Assembly (NCBI RefSeq): GCF_003853415.1
Contig: NZ_QTPP01000001.1
Location: 372,001-436,000, forward strand
Reading direction: 5' to 3'
Length of the DNA: 64,000 bases
Origin: Burkholderia sp. Bp9142
GTDB lineage: Bacteria; Pseudomonadota; Gammaproteobacteria; Burkholderiales; Burkholderiaceae
The position numbers were made by a program, and so were the translations under genes. The notes below the pieces were generated by a model, which saw only the letters and a list, made by a program, of their open reading frames with translations, was not told where the DNA came from and did no database searches. Below, piece by piece: positions 8,677-17,871 of this stretch (positions within the stretch are counted from its first letter, which is position 1; the number at the start of each line of letters is the position of its first letter).

Positions 8677-9906
8677 ATGACCGACCCCGGCACCGCGCAA
8701 GCCGTTCCCCGCCCGCACGTGGCTTCCGTATCCTGCGGCGCGCTCGCGCTGCTGGTGCTGGCCGGCCTCAACCTGCGCCCGTTCCTGACCGCGTTCGGCC
8801 CCGTGCTCGATCTCGTGCGCGCCGACACCGGCCTCGGTTTTCGTGCGGCCGCGCTGCTGACCACGCTGCCGTTCGTGCTGATGGGCGTGGTCGCCGGCAT
8901 CGGCGTCGGGCTCGCGCGGCGCGTCGGCGAACAGCGCGCGCTGGCCGCCGCGCTGGCGCTGATCGCGGCGGGTTGCGCCGCGCGCCTGTGGACCGGCGGC
9001 AGCACCGGTCTGGTCGTCACGTCGATCGTCGCGGGCGCGGGCGTCGCGGTAGTGCAGTCGCTCGCGCCCGGTCTGGCAAAGCGCTGGTTCGTCGACCGGC
9101 TGCCGCTCGCGATGGGGCTCTATTCGGCCGCGCTGGTCGGCGGCGGCGCGTTCGGCGCGGTCGCGAGCCCGTGGCTCGCCGCGCACGGCGGCTGGCATCT
9201 GTCGCTCGCCGTCTGGGCCGTGCCCGCGCTCGTCACGCTCGCGCTGTGGCGCGCGAAGGCGCCGCGCGACGCGATGCATGCCGCGGCGGCATCGGCGCCC
9301 GTCGCCGCGTTCGTGCGGATTCCGCGTGCCTGGCAGCTCGCGCTGTTCTTCGGCCTCAGCAACAGCGGCTACGCGAGCCTCGTCGCATGGCTGCCCGCGT
9401 TCTATCGCAGCGTCGGCATGAGCGCGCAGGCGAGCGGCAACCTGCTCGCATGGATGGCGCTGTTCCAGGCGGCCGGCGCGCTCGCGATGCCGTTGCTCGC
9501 GAAACGTTCGCACGATCGCCGGCCGATGCTGTGGCTCACGCTCGCGTTGCAGGCCGCCGGCTTCGCCGGCTTCGCGACGATGCCCGCGCTCGCGCCGTGG
9601 CTGTGGGTCGCGAGCGTCGGCGTCGGGCTCGGCGGCTTCTTCTCGATGAGCCTGATCGTCACGCTCGACCATCTGTCCGACGCGCGGCTTGCAGGCGCGC
9701 TCGCCGCGTTCGTGCAGGGCGTCGGCTTCCTGACCGTCGCCGCGAGCCCCTGGCTGATCGGCTGGCTGCGCGACGCGGGCGGCGGCTTCGCGATCGCGTG
9801 GTGGATGCATCTCGCCGTGATCGCGTCGATGGCCGCGTTGAACGCCGTGTTCTCGCCCGCCAGCTACCGGCACGGCATGGCGCGCCTCACTGGCGCCGCG
9901 CGCTGA
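8677..9906 (+). CDS. MFS transporter of the CynX/NimT (cyanate/2-nitroimidazole) type
   Basis: The product is 409 residues with about twelve hydrophobic helices. The first helix carries LLVLAGLNLRPFLTAFGPVL, the signature of CynX/NimT/YycB transporters, where the N-L-R-P-x-x-T motif is diagnostic. The substrate cannot be read from sequence; no cyanase gene is nearby. It appears to be transcribed alone, from the ATG at 8677 after GGAGCATTCCG. Confidence 0.85.
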   Translation: MTDPGTAQAVPRPHVASVSCGALALLVLAGLNLRPFLTAFGPVLDLVRADTGLGFRAAALLTTLPFVLMGVVAGIGVGLARRVGEQRALAAALALIAAGCAARLWTGGSTGLVVTSIVAGAGVAVVQSLAPGLAKRWFVDRLPLAMGLYSAALVGGGAFGAVASPWLAAHGGWHLSLAVWAVPALVTLALWRAKAPRDAMHAAAASAPVAAFVRIPRAWQLALFFGLSNSGYASLVAWLPAFYRSVGMSAQASGNLLAWMALFQAAGALAMPLLAKRSHDRRPMLWLTLALQAAGFAGFATMPALAPWLWVASVGVGLGGFFSMSLIVTLDHLSDARLAGALAAFVQGVGFLTVAASPWLIGWLRDAGGGFAIAWWMHLAVIASMAALNAVFSPASYRHGMARLTGAAR

Positions 9907-9935
9907 AACCGCACGACCGGATGCCCTGACCGGAA

Positions 9936-9961
9936 CGACCGCCGGCATTTTCCGGCGATCG
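9936..9961 (+). terminator. Hairpin after the CynX-like gene
   Basis: A 10-bp stem with one mismatch (CGACCGCCGG / CCGGCGATCG) encloses the loop CATTTT, 30 bp past the MFS stop. It is a plausible intrinsic terminator without a T-run. Confidence 0.45.
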
Positions 9962-10057
9962 TCCAGCCGCCCGCGCAAGGCCGGGCGCGGGCCGTCACGC
10001 CCAACGGCCGCGCATTCGCTTCACCACCCACGATATCAATCCGTCACGGAGACACTC

Positions 10058-10827
10058 ATGAAGAAGCTCGTCATCGCCGCCGCGCTCGCGCTCACGGCAG
10101 GCGCCGCCGCCGCGAAAGACCCGGCCGTCCTGCGCCTCGGCGTCGACCCCAGCTACGCGCCGTTCGAATCGCTTGCGCCGGACGGCAGGCTCGTCGGCTT
10201 CGACATCGATCTCGGCAACGCGATCTGCGAACGCATGAAGGTGCGCTGCGTGTGGGTCGAGAATGCATTCGACGGGATGATCCCGGCGCTGAAGGCGCGC
10301 AAGTTCGACGGCGTGCTGTCGTCGATGAGCGTGACCGAGAAGCGCCTCGCGCAGATCGCGTTCACCGACAAGATCAACAACGTGCCGCCGCGCCTCGTCG
10401 CGCGGCGCGGCTCGAACCTGCAGCCGACGGCCGAGTCGCTGGCCGGCAAAAGCGTCGGCGTCGAGCAGGGGTCGACGCAGGAAACCTATGCGCGCACGTA
10501 CTGGGAACCGAAGGGCGTGATCGTGCGCACCTACCAGACGCAGGACCTCGTCTATCAGGATTTGATTTCCGGCCGCCTCGACGCGTCGCTGCAATCGTCG
10601 GTGCAGGCCGATCTCGCTTCCTGAAGACCGCGAAGGGTGCGAACTTCGCATTCGCGGGGCCGCCGCTGCACGATCCGAAGACGCTCGGCGTCGGGTCGGC
10701 GATCGGTGTGCGCAAGGACGACGATGCGCTGCGCATGCAGATCAACCAGGCGCTCGCCAGCCTGATTCAGGACGGCACGTATCAACGGATCGCGAAGAAA
10801 TACTTCTCGTTCGATATCCATGACTGA
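10058..10827 (+). pseudogene. Periplasmic amino-acid-binding protein, frameshifted (ArgT/HisJ-like)
   Basis: The first frame (10058-10624) encodes a signal peptide (MKKLVIAAALALTAGAAAA) and a cluster-3 binding protein: LRLGVDPSYAPFESLAPDGRLVGFDIDLGNAI, typical of lysine/arginine/ornithine/histidine binding proteins. It then stops at 10622 just after VQADLAS. The missing C-terminal quarter continues in another frame from about 10616 to 10827 (FLKTAKGANFAFAGPPL, ending AKKYFSFDIHD). Joining the frames gives about 256 residues, the normal family length. Loss of one T in the run after CTCGC near 10616-10619 would explain it. No permease or ATPase genes lie beside it. It could be a true mutation or a sequencing error. 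Confidence 0.85.
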
Positions 10828-11041
10828 CGGCGCGCCGCGCACGGACGCGCCGGCGTTCACGGTCCCGCCAGGACCGTTCGGCGGAACGTGCCCCGGGACG
10901 AGCGCGGCTTCGCCGTCCAGTTCGGTTTCCGGCATGGATTCGTCGCAAATGGCGGCCAGTCCGGCGACCAATCCGGCGGTCGACCGCTTCGCCGAACTGC
11001 GCGCGAAGGCCATGGCGCTGGGGTTCCGGACCGAAAGCTGA
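10820..11041 (+). CDS. Small hypothetical protein (doubtful)
   Basis: The ORF is 73 residues. Its ATG overlaps the end of the binding-protein pseudogene. The sequence is Ala/Pro/Ser-rich and ends DRFAELRAKAMALGFRTES. There is no recognisable domain, signal peptide or clear ribosome binding site beyond the coupling. It may be chance coding in GC-rich DNA. Confidence 0.3.
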   Translation: MTDGAPRTDAPAFTVPPGPFGGTCPGTSAASPSSSVSGMDSSQMAASPATNPAVDRFAELRAKAMALGFRTES

Positions 11042-11326
11042 CGGCAGCGCGAAGGCGGCGGCCGCGATCGTGGCGGATGCGGCCGCCCCCGTTGCAGCCG
11101 ACCCGCCGCGCACCGCGACGGCGCATCCGCCTTCCCCCCTTGCGCCCCCTTCTGTCGCATTCTTCCGAATTCACGTCGCATGCAGACAAAAGCTTTCGTT
11201 CCGCGCCGCCGTTAACCCGTTTGCAGTCCAGGCGCCCCGCATCGCGAAGCGGCGCCCATCGTCGTTCGTGATCCGGAAGCCACATCCGCCGTCGGCCGCC
11301 CTTCGGGCCGCAGGCAAGGGAACGTC
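10828..11326. other. Gap before the chemoreceptor gene
   Basis: Apart from the doubtful 73-residue ORF, this 499-bp region holds no convincing gene. It must contain the chemoreceptor promoter. I looked for a flagellar sigma-28 promoter and did not find a clear match. Confidence 0.4.
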
Positions 11327-12889
11327 ATGCGCAAACTCACCATCCGCGGCGGCCTCGTCGCGACCATCGCCGGCTATACCGTGCTACTCGTGCTGGTGGT
11401 CGGCGCCTGCATCGCCGCGCTCTACGCCGGCAACGGCTCGCTGGAAGCGATGTACCGCGACGACACCGCGTCGCTGCTGCACCTGAAAACCAGTTCGGAG
11501 CGCATGCTCGTGCTGCGCGAACGCGTGAGCGACGTCGCGCAGATCATCAGCGCCGGCCAGCCCGCGAAGACGGAAATCGCGCAGATCCATACGCTGCTCA
11601 AGCAGAGCAACGACGAACTGGACGCCTACGCGCGCCTGCATGCGCGCGATGCCGACGAGCAGACGTTGTTCGATACGCTGCAGAGCCGCCGCCGCACGCT
11701 GCTCGACCAGGTTTTCCTGAAGGCGATGTCGCAACTCGACCACGACAACGCGTTCGATTTCCTCGACACGCACCGCAATGCGCCGCCGGCGCTCTTCACC
11801 GCCTACCAGGACGCGATCGATGCGCTCGAATCGTTCCAGGTCGCCCGCCAGAAGGCTCGCTACGACGCGGCCGGCGAGCGCTTCCAGCGGATCGTGTGGG
11901 CGATGGCGGCGGTCGCCCTGTTCGCGCTGGCGGTCGGCTTCGTCGCGCAGCGCGTGCTCGCGAAGGCGATCATCGCGCCGATCCATCTCGCCGTCGCGCA
12001 TTTCGACAGGATTTCGAAAGGCGACCTGACCGGCACGGTCGCCATTCCCGGCGAAAACGAAATGGCGTATCTGCTGAATGCGCTGAAGCGAATGCAGGAC
12101 GGCCTCGTCGAAACCGTGACCCAGGTCCGCACGAGCACGGAGACGATCGTCGGCGACGCCCGCACGATCGCGAGCGGCAACGTCGATCTGTCCGCGCGCA
12201 CCGAGCAGCAGGCCGTGTCGCTGCAGCAGGCCGCGGCGAGCGTGGAGCAACTGACCGCCACCGTGCGCCAGAACGCCGACAACGCACGCGATGCGCGCAC
12301 TTACGCCGAGGGTGCCGCCGGGATCGCAACGAAAGGCGGAGACGCGATGCAGCGTGTGGTCGAAACGATGTCGTCGATATCGAACAGCTCGGCGCGGATC
12401 TCCGGCATTGTCGCCGTGATCGAGAGCATCGCGTTCCAGACGAACATCCTCGCGTTGAACGCCGCCGTCGAAGCGGCGCGCGCGGGCGAACAGGGGCGTG
12501 GTTTCGCCGTGGTCGCGACCGAGGTGCGCGGGCTCGCGCAGCGCTGCGCGTCGGCGGCCAAGGAAATCCGCGAACTCATCGGCGATTCGACGCAGCGCGT
12601 CGAAGACGGCAGCAGTCTCGTCGCACTCGCCGGTTCCGCGATGACGGAGCTCGTCGCCGCGGTCGAGCGCGTGAACGCGATCATGGGCGAAACGAGCATC
12701 GCCTTCGACGAGCAAACGTCCGGGATCGAGCAGGTGAACGCCGCCGTCATCCAGATGGAGCAGACGATGCAGCGCAACGCGGCGCTGGTCGAGGAAGCGG
12801 CGGCCGCCGCGCTATCGCTCGAGGATCAGAGCGCGCGGCTGAGCGATGCGGTCGCGCAATTCCATCTTCGGGAAGCGGCGGCGGCATGA
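11327..12889 (+). CDS. Methyl-accepting chemotaxis protein
   Basis: The product is 520 residues. It has a membrane helix at about residues 12-35, a helical periplasmic ligand domain of the four-helix-bundle type to about residue 185, and a second membrane helix near 188-210. A HAMP domain follows ([22 protein letters not shown]), then the cytoplasmic signalling hairpin. The hairpin tip carries the near-invariant [20 protein letters not shown] followed by [17 protein letters not shown], the CheA/CheW contact region. The lack of a C-terminal pentapeptide suggests no direct CheR tether. The ligand is unknown and no che genes are nearby, so it is a dispersed receptor. Confidence 0.95.
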   Translation: MRKLTIRGGLVATIAGYTVLLVLVVGACIAALYAGNGSLEAMYRDDTASLLHLKTSSERMLVLRERVSDVAQIISAGQPAKTEIAQIHTLLKQSNDELDAYARLHARDADEQTLFDTLQSRRRTLLDQVFLKAMSQLDHDNAFDFLDTHRNAPPALFTAYQDAIDALESFQVARQKARYDAAGERFQRIVWAMAAVALFALAVGFVAQRVLAKAIIAPIHLAVAHFDRISKGDLTGTVAIPGENEMAYLLNALKRMQDGLVETVTQVRTSTETIVGDARTIASGNVDLSARTEQQAVSLQQAAASVEQLTATVRQNADNARDARTYAEGAAGIATKGGDAMQRVVETMSSISNSSARISGIVAVIESIAFQTNILALNAAVEAARAGEQGRGFAVVATEVRGLAQRCASAAKEIRELIGDSTQRVEDGSSLVALAGSAMTELVAAVERVNAIMGETSIAFDEQTSGIEQVNAAVIQMEQTMQRNAALVEEAAAAALSLEDQSARLSDAVAQFHLREAAAA

Positions 12890-12892
12890 TGT

Positions 12893-12916
12893 AACCGGCC
12901 CGATTCGGGGCCGGTT
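12893..12916 (+). terminator. Strong hairpin after the chemoreceptor gene
   Basis: A perfect 9-bp inverted repeat (AACCGGCCC / GGGCCGGTT) with the loop GATTCG begins 4 bp after the stop. It lies between convergent genes and could serve both strands. Confidence 0.65.
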
Positions 12917-12991
12917 GGCCGGCACGGCACCCGAGCCGCCGCCCGGTGTCGTTGCCGGCGACCTGTGGATCGTCCGGTGTGCCGCCAGCGG

Positions 12992-13375
12992 CTACGCCAC
13001 CCGTTCCAGCAGGTCCGTCGCGAACGACTTCGCATGCGCGATGGCCTCCTGCGCATCGGGGAATACACCGAGCTGCTCCCAGTGCTCTTCGGCTGCGTAG
13101 GTTCCCCTCACCGCCAACGCCCGCTGAACGCACAACTGCGCCGCGTATCTGCCGTCGTCCAGTGGACGGGCCGTCGCGATGACCTTGTGCGGGGGGCTCG
13201 CCCGCTCCGGCTGAACGAGCTCGACGGAGCCGCCGGCCGTGCCGATAGCCATCAACTCGTTCCTGGCCTTGCAGTCCGGGCAGTAGAAGCACCATCCCGC
13301 GTCGTCCTGAAGAGACCTGATCTGGCCGCGCGCCAGCACGGCACGACATTCAACGTTTTCGCAGATGAACGGCAT
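12992..13375 (-). CDS. Hypothetical protein with N-terminal cysteine cluster
   Basis: The product is 127 residues. Cysteines at positions 5, 10, 29, 32 and 35 (including CFYCPDC) resemble a small zinc-ribbon. The C-terminal half (GTYAAEEHWEQLGVFPDAQEAIAHAKSFA) looks like a small alpha/beta domain. There is no signal peptide or membrane span. I do not recognise the family. It is convergent with the chemoreceptor gene. Confidence 0.7.
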   Translation of the reverse strand: MPFICENVECRAVLARGQIRSLQDDAGWCFYCPDCKARNELMAIGTAGGSVELVQPERASPPHKVIATARPLDDGRYAAQLCVQRALAVRGTYAAEEHWEQLGVFPDAQEAIAHAKSFATDLLERVA

Positions 13376-13478
13376 GGCAGTCTCCGAAGTTGTTTGACGG
13401 AAATCCTAGCATGTCCGTCGACGGCGAAACCACCAAAAAACCGGGCCGGCATCGCCGACATCGCGCCGCGCAACCCGT

Positions 13479-14366
13479 CTATCCGGTTTTCCCGGATAGC
13501 CCGTGCATCGGCCGCCGCAATGCGGCATCGAACGGGTTCGTGCGCGGGCCGATCGCGTCAGCCTGGCGCCTGAGCAGTTCGACGACCATCGGCATCCGGT
13601 CGTCGCCGAGGCGCGACGCCAGCGTGCCGACGCTCAGCGCGCCGACCGGATAACCGGTGCGATCGAGGATCGGCACCGCGACGCCGGCCATCCCGTCAAG
13701 CACGCCGCTGTTGCGGCCCGCGTAGCCGAGCTGCCGCACGCGTTCGATCTCGGTGCGCAGGTACACCTCGTCGAGCACGCCGTACCCGCGAATGCGCGGC
13801 ACGTTGAAGCGGATCACCTCCTCGCGCTCGGCCTCCGGCAGGAACGCGAGGATCGCGAGGCTGCCCTGCCCGACGCCGAGCGCGATGCGCCCGCCGATGT
13901 CGCCGGTAAACGAGCGGATCGGGAACGGCCCCTCGCACAGGTCCAGACACACCGCGTCGAAGCCGCTCTTCACGAGCAGGAAGATGGTCTCGCCAAGACT
14001 CGCGCACAGCCGCAGCAGCGCGGGCCGGCACAGCGTGCGCATGCTGCTCGGGTTGCCGGCCAGTGCGGCGAGCGCGAAGAAGTCGACGCTCAGCCGGTAC
14101 AGCTTCGACTGCTCGTCCTGCTCGACCATCCCTTCGGCGATCAGCGATTGCAGGATCCGGTGCGCGGTGCCCTGCGTGAGGCCGACGGCCTTCGCGAGGT
14201 GCGTGACGCGCACGCCGTCCTGCTGCATGCCGGCCAGTGCGCGCAGGATCGCGAACGCACGCTGCAGCATGCCGGCGCCCGGCGCGCCGGCCGTGTCGGC
14301 AGCGTCCTCGCCCGGGGACGGCAGGCGCGCGGCAGGCGACGTTCCGGGCGACTGGGGTTCCTGCAT
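13479..14366 (-). CDS. IclR family transcriptional regulator
   Basis: The product is 295 residues. After a disordered N-terminus comes the winged helix-turn-helix (VTHLAKAVGLTQGTAHRILQSL, about residues 50-75). An IclR effector domain follows, with RIALGVGQGSLAILAFLP and a closing GALSVGTLASRLGDDR. The ATG at 14366 has a good GAGGAGAG ribosome binding site. The frame is open further upstream but those starts would run through the operator region. It is divergent from the transporter/oxidase operon and is probably its regulator, acting on the three sites described between them. The likely effector is a substrate or product of that operon. Confidence 0.92.
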   Translation of the reverse strand: MQEPQSPGTSPAARLPSPGEDAADTAGAPGAGMLQRAFAILRALAGMQQDGVRVTHLAKAVGLTQGTAHRILQSLIAEGMVEQDEQSKLYRLSVDFFALAALAGNPSSMRTLCRPALLRLCASLGETIFLLVKSGFDAVCLDLCEGPFPIRSFTGDIGGRIALGVGQGSLAILAFLPEAEREEVIRFNVPRIRGYGVLDEVYLRTEIERVRQLGYAGRNSGVLDGMAGVAVPILDRTGYPVGALSVGTLASRLGDDRMPMVVELLRRQADAIGPRTNPFDAALRRPMHGLSGKTG

Positions 14367-14383
14367 GCCGGCTCTCCTCGAGG

Positions 14384-14400
14384 ATTTCATTGAACGGAAT
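14384..14400. promoter_or_regulatory. IclR-type operator-like site 1
   Basis: The 17-mer ATTTCATTGAACGGAAT matches the pattern ATTYCG-N5-CGGAAT shared with two other sites in this intergenic region. It lies 18 bp upstream of the iclR start, overlapping its ribosome binding region, which fits autorepression (inference). Confidence 0.55.
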
Positions 14401-14528
14401 GTGCGAATCGCCATTGTGGCCCCGCCGAAATACGCCCGGCATTCGGGTGTGCACGGGATTGACGCACGTGTTTCAGGGTCCGCCCGCCCTTCATCCAGCG
14501 GAACGATTTGCCGCTGCTTCGGCAATCC

Positions 14529-14545
14529 ATTCCGATGAGCGGAAT
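14529..14545. promoter_or_regulatory. IclR-type operator-like site 2 (perfect palindrome)
   Basis: ATTCCG-ATGAG-CGGAAT is a perfect 6-bp inverted repeat with a 5-nt spacer, 116 bp upstream of the ABC transporter gene. It is followed at once by a T-run that could form part of a promoter. Confidence 0.6.
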
Positions 14546-14558
14546 TTTTTCAAAGTTC

Positions 14559-14575
14559 ATCTCGTTGAGCAGAAT
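14559..14575. promoter_or_regulatory. IclR-type operator-like site 3
   Basis: ATCTCGTTGAGCAGAAT is a degenerate copy of the same 17-bp pattern. It is centred exactly 30 bp from site 2, about three helical turns, so both would lie on the same face of the DNA. Confidence 0.5.
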
Positions 14576-14660
14576 TCGAAATTGACGCACCGAAATATGG
14601 CTGGCTAGAGTCCGCGTCAATGACGCACCGGCCATCCGGTGTGCGAACCCGGAGCTCCCC

Positions 14661-15743
14661 ATGTCGTTTCTCACGCTTACGGATCTGACGAAATCGTTCG
14701 GCGAGCTCACCGCCGTCGCCGACGTCAACCTGTCGGTCGAACAAGGCGAATTCGTGTCGCTGCTCGGGCCGTCGGGCTGCGGCAAGACCACGACGCTGCA
14801 GATGATCGCCGGCTTCGTCGACGTCACGCGCGGCCGCATCACGCTCGACGGGCAGGACATCACGCACATGAAGCCGAACCGCCGCGGGCTCGGCATCGTG
14901 TTCCAGAGCTATGCGCTGTTTCCGCACATGAGCGTCGCGGAGAACGTCGGCTTCGGCCTCGACATGCGCGGCGTCGACAAGACGGAGCGCGCCGAGCGCA
15001 TCCGCGCGGCGCTTGCGCTCGTGCGGCTCGATGCGCTCTCGCACCGCTTTCCGCGCGAACTGTCCGGCGGCCAGCGGCAGCGCGTCGCGATCGCGCGCGC
15101 GGTCGTGATCGAACCGCCGGTGCTGCTGCTCGACGAGCCGATGTCGAACCTCGACGCGAAGCTGCGCGAGGAGATGCAGTTCGAACTGCGCGCGATCCAG
15201 CGCAAGATCGGCACGACGACGATCATGGTCACGCACGATCAATCGGAGGCGCTGTCGATCAGCGACCGCGTGGTCGTGATGGAAGCCGGCCGCATCACGC
15301 AGACGGACACGCCGTATCGCGCGTACGAACGGCCGGAAAACCACTTCGTGTCGCAGTTCATCGGCAAGGCGAACCTGCTGCCCGGCATGATCGTCGCGCA
15401 CGACGGCGACGCGATCCGCATCGATCTCGGCCACGATCTCGCGGAAACGGGCCGCACCGCGCACCTGCCGGCGCGCGAGCGCGACGTGCGTGTCGGCGAC
15501 GCCGTGTCGGTCTGCATCCGCCCGGAGAAGCTGCGGCTGTGCGCGCCCGGCGCGGGCCGCTTCGCCGCGACCGTCACGAGCCGCTTCTTCCTCGGCAGCC
15601 AGTGGCTGTACCGCGTCGACAGCGCGCTCGGCGAGGTTCTGGTGTGCTGCCAGAACGAAGGCGCGGAACCGCTCGCGGAAGGCGCGCCGGTTGGCGTCGA
15701 CTGGCACAGCGACGCGGTGCGCGTGATGCGCCGGGAGGCCTGA
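14661..15743 (+). CDS. ABC transporter ATP-binding protein, spermidine/putrescine (PotA) type
   Basis: The product is 360 residues. It has Walker A GPSGCGKTT, Q-loop FQSYALFPHM, signature LSGGQRQRVAIARA, Walker B VLLLDEPMSNLD and switch histidine MVTHDQSEA. A C-terminal TOBE-like domain runs from about residue 240. The PotA/FbpC-type architecture powers import by the two permeases encoded next. It is the first gene of a six-gene operon, and its stop is immediately followed by the start of permease 1. Confidence 0.95.
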   Translation: MSFLTLTDLTKSFGELTAVADVNLSVEQGEFVSLLGPSGCGKTTTLQMIAGFVDVTRGRITLDGQDITHMKPNRRGLGIVFQSYALFPHMSVAENVGFGLDMRGVDKTERAERIRAALALVRLDALSHRFPRELSGGQRQRVAIARAVVIEPPVLLLDEPMSNLDAKLREEMQFELRAIQRKIGTTTIMVTHDQSEALSISDRVVVMEAGRITQTDTPYRAYERPENHFVSQFIGKANLLPGMIVAHDGDAIRIDLGHDLAETGRTAHLPARERDVRVGDAVSVCIRPEKLRLCAPGAGRFAATVTSRFFLGSQWLYRVDSALGEVLVCCQNEGAEPLAEGAPVGVDWHSDAVRVMRREA

Positions 15744-16733
15744 ATGGGACAGCCTACCCGCCCGCTCTCGACCGACGGCGCGCCGGCCGCACTCGCGCCA
15801 TCGGCCGCGACCGCCGCCTCGGCCGATATCGCGCCGCCCCGCGCCACCGGCGGCCGCACGCCGCGCGCGACGTGGCGTGCGCATGCACCGCTCTGGCTGA
15901 TGTGCGCGCCCGCGTTCGCGCTGTTCGCCGCGCTCGTGCTCGTGCCGCTCGCGATGACCTTCGCGCTCACGTTCTACCGCTACGACCCGGCCACCGGCCC
16001 GATCGCCGCGTTCCAGTTCGGCCACTACGCGGAGGTGCTCGGCTCGCCGTACTTCCATACGATCTTCGCGCGCACGTTCGGCATCGCCGCGCTGACCACC
16101 GCGATCTGCGTCGCGATCGGCACGCCGGAAGCGTACGTGCTGTCGAAAATGCGCGATCCGTGGCGCTCGTTGTTCCTGCTCGTGATCCTCGCTCCGCTGC
16201 TCGTGTCGGTCGTCGTGCGCGCGTTCGGCTGGAGCATGCTGCTGAACACGAGCGGGCTCGTGAACCAGGCGCTCGGGCTCGTCGGCCTCGGACCGTACAA
16301 GCTCGAATACACGACGTTCGCGATCGTGATCGCGCTGGTGCACGTGATGCTGCCGTTCATGGTGATTCCCGTGTGGACCGCGCTGCAGCGGCTCGACCCG
16401 CAGACCGAACACGCGGCGCTGTCGCTCGGCGCATCGCCGTTCACGACGCTGCGCCGCATCGTGGTGCCGCAGCTGATGCCGGGCGTGCTGTCGGGCAGCC
16501 TGATGGTGTTCGGGCTGTCGGCGAGCGCGTTCGCGATTCCCGGCCTGCTCGGCGGACGCCGGCTGAAGGTCGCGGCGACCGCCGTCTACGACGAATTCCT
16601 CGGCTCGCTGAACTGGCCACTCGGCGCGACGATCGCGGTGCTGCTGCTGGTCGCGAACCTCGTCGTGATGCTCACCTACTACCGCGTGCTCGAACGCCGC
16701 TACGCGCGCAGCCTCGGAGGCGCTTCCCGATGA
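15744..16733 (+). CDS. ABC transporter permease (PotB-like)
   Basis: The product is 329 residues. A disordered Ala/Pro-rich N-terminus of about 45 residues is followed by six hydrophobic helices. The cytoplasmic coupling (EAA) loop reads EHAALSLGASPFTTLRRIVVPQLMPGVLSG, as expected for polyamine-type permeases. It abuts the ATPase gene and overlaps the next permease gene by 4 bp (ATGA). Confidence 0.93.
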   Translation: MGQPTRPLSTDGAPAALAPSAATAASADIAPPRATGGRTPRATWRAHAPLWLMCAPAFALFAALVLVPLAMTFALTFYRYDPATGPIAAFQFGHYAEVLGSPYFHTIFARTFGIAALTTAICVAIGTPEAYVLSKMRDPWRSLFLLVILAPLLVSVVVRAFGWSMLLNTSGLVNQALGLVGLGPYKLEYTTFAIVIALVHVMLPFMVIPVWTALQRLDPQTEHAALSLGASPFTTLRRIVVPQLMPGVLSGSLMVFGLSASAFAIPGLLGGRRLKVAATAVYDEFLGSLNWPLGATIAVLLLVANLVVMLTYYRVLERRYARSLGGASR

Positions 16734-17524
16734 GAAAGAACGGCCCCTTCGCCCTTGCGTTCCATACGCTCGTGATCCTGTTCGTGCTCGCCCCGCTCGT
16801 GATCGTCGTGCTCGTCGCGTTCACGCCCGATGAAACGCTGACGCTGCCGACGCATGGGCTGTCGCTGCGCTGGTTCCGTGCGATCCTCGACTATCCCGAC
16901 TTCGTCACCGCGTTCGCCAACAGCGTGAAGCTCGCGTTCGCGTCGGCGACGCTGTCGCTCGCGATCGCGCTGCCCGCGGGGCTCGCGATCGGCCGCGCGA
17001 CCTTTCCCGGCCGCGCGTTCCTGAACGGCCTGCTGCTGTCGCCGCTCGTGATTCCCGGCCTCGTGCTCGGCATCGCGCTGCTGCGCTTCTTCGCGCTGAT
17101 CGGCGCGACCGGCTCGTTCGCGTGGCTGGTGGTCGCGCACATGATCGTCATCACGCCGTTCGTGATGCGGCTCGTGCTCGCCTCCGTCGCCGGCCTCGAC
17201 CGCAGCGTCGAGCAGGCCGCGTGCTCGCTCGGCGCCGATCCGTGGACGACGTTCCGCCGCATCACGCTGCCGATGATCGTGCCCGGCATCACGGGCGGCT
17301 GGCTGCTGGCGTTCATCAACAGTTTCGACGAGCTGACGATGTCGATTTTCGTCACGTCGCCGCAGACGGTCACGCTGCCGGTGCGCATGTACATGTACGC
17401 GACCGAATCGATCGACCCGATGATGGCGTCGGTATCGGCGCTCGTCATCTTCATCACCGCCGGCGCGATGCTGCTGCTCGATCGCGTGTACGGCCTGAAC
17501 CGCATCCTGATCGGCCAACACTGA
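16730..17524 (+). CDS. ABC transporter permease (PotC-like)
   Basis: The product is 264 residues with six membrane helices. The EAA loop reads EQAACSLGADPWTTFRRITLPMIVPGI. Upstream and downstream genes overlap it by 3-4 bp, showing strict translational coupling. It pairs with the PotB-like permease to form the membrane channel of the importer. Confidence 0.93.
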   Translation: MRKNGPFALAFHTLVILFVLAPLVIVVLVAFTPDETLTLPTHGLSLRWFRAILDYPDFVTAFANSVKLAFASATLSLAIALPAGLAIGRATFPGRAFLNGLLLSPLVIPGLVLGIALLRFFALIGATGSFAWLVVAHMIVITPFVMRLVLASVAGLDRSVEQAACSLGADPWTTFRRITLPMIVPGITGGWLLAFINSFDELTMSIFVTSPQTVTLPVRMYMYATESIDPMMASVSALVIFITAGAMLLLDRVYGLNRILIGQH

Positions 17525-17871
17525 TGATGACTTCCGTTTCCCGTTCCACCGACGTCGCGGACGACGGCGCACAGTTCGTGCGCGTCGCCGAACGCGAGCG
17601 CGCCGCCGTCGCGTTCACGCTCGACGGTCGTCCGGCGCACGCGCTCGCCGGCGACACCGTGCTCACCGCAATCCTCGTCGCACAGCGCCGCGTGCGCGTG
17701 AGCGAATTCAGCGGCAAGCCGCGCGCGGGCTTCTGCCTGATCGGCGCGTGCCAGGACTGCTGGGTGCGTACCGAGGCCGGCACGCGCGTGCGCGCATGCT
17801 CGACGCCGATCGCCGAAGGCATGCGGATTCTCACCGGCGCGCAGCCCGCCATGACCGGAGACGCGTCATGA
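17524..17871 (+). CDS. (2Fe-2S)-binding small subunit of an HcnA/opine-oxidase-like enzyme
   Basis: The product is 115 residues. The plant-type ferredoxin-like cluster motif is visible: FCLIGACQDCWV with a fourth cysteine in RVRACSTP. The preceding FTLDGRPAHALAGDTVLTAIL matches the small subunits of hydrogen cyanide synthase (HcnA) and of octopine/nopaline oxidases. It would pass electrons from the flavin subunits. Two start codons (17524, 17527) are adjacent; the first overlaps the permease stop. Confidence 0.9.
   Translation: MMTSVSRSTDVADDGAQFVRVAERERAAVAFTLDGRPAHALAGDTVLTAILVAQRRVRVSEFSGKPRAGFCLIGACQDCWVRTEAGTRVRACSTPIAEGMRILTGAQPAMTGDAS

Noticed and set aside
14639..16700. A second reading frame open across the ABC ATPase and first permease genes
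   Set aside because: Only its last part (from 16730) encodes the second permease; the upstream portion is Arg-rich antisense-like translation inside the two real genes.
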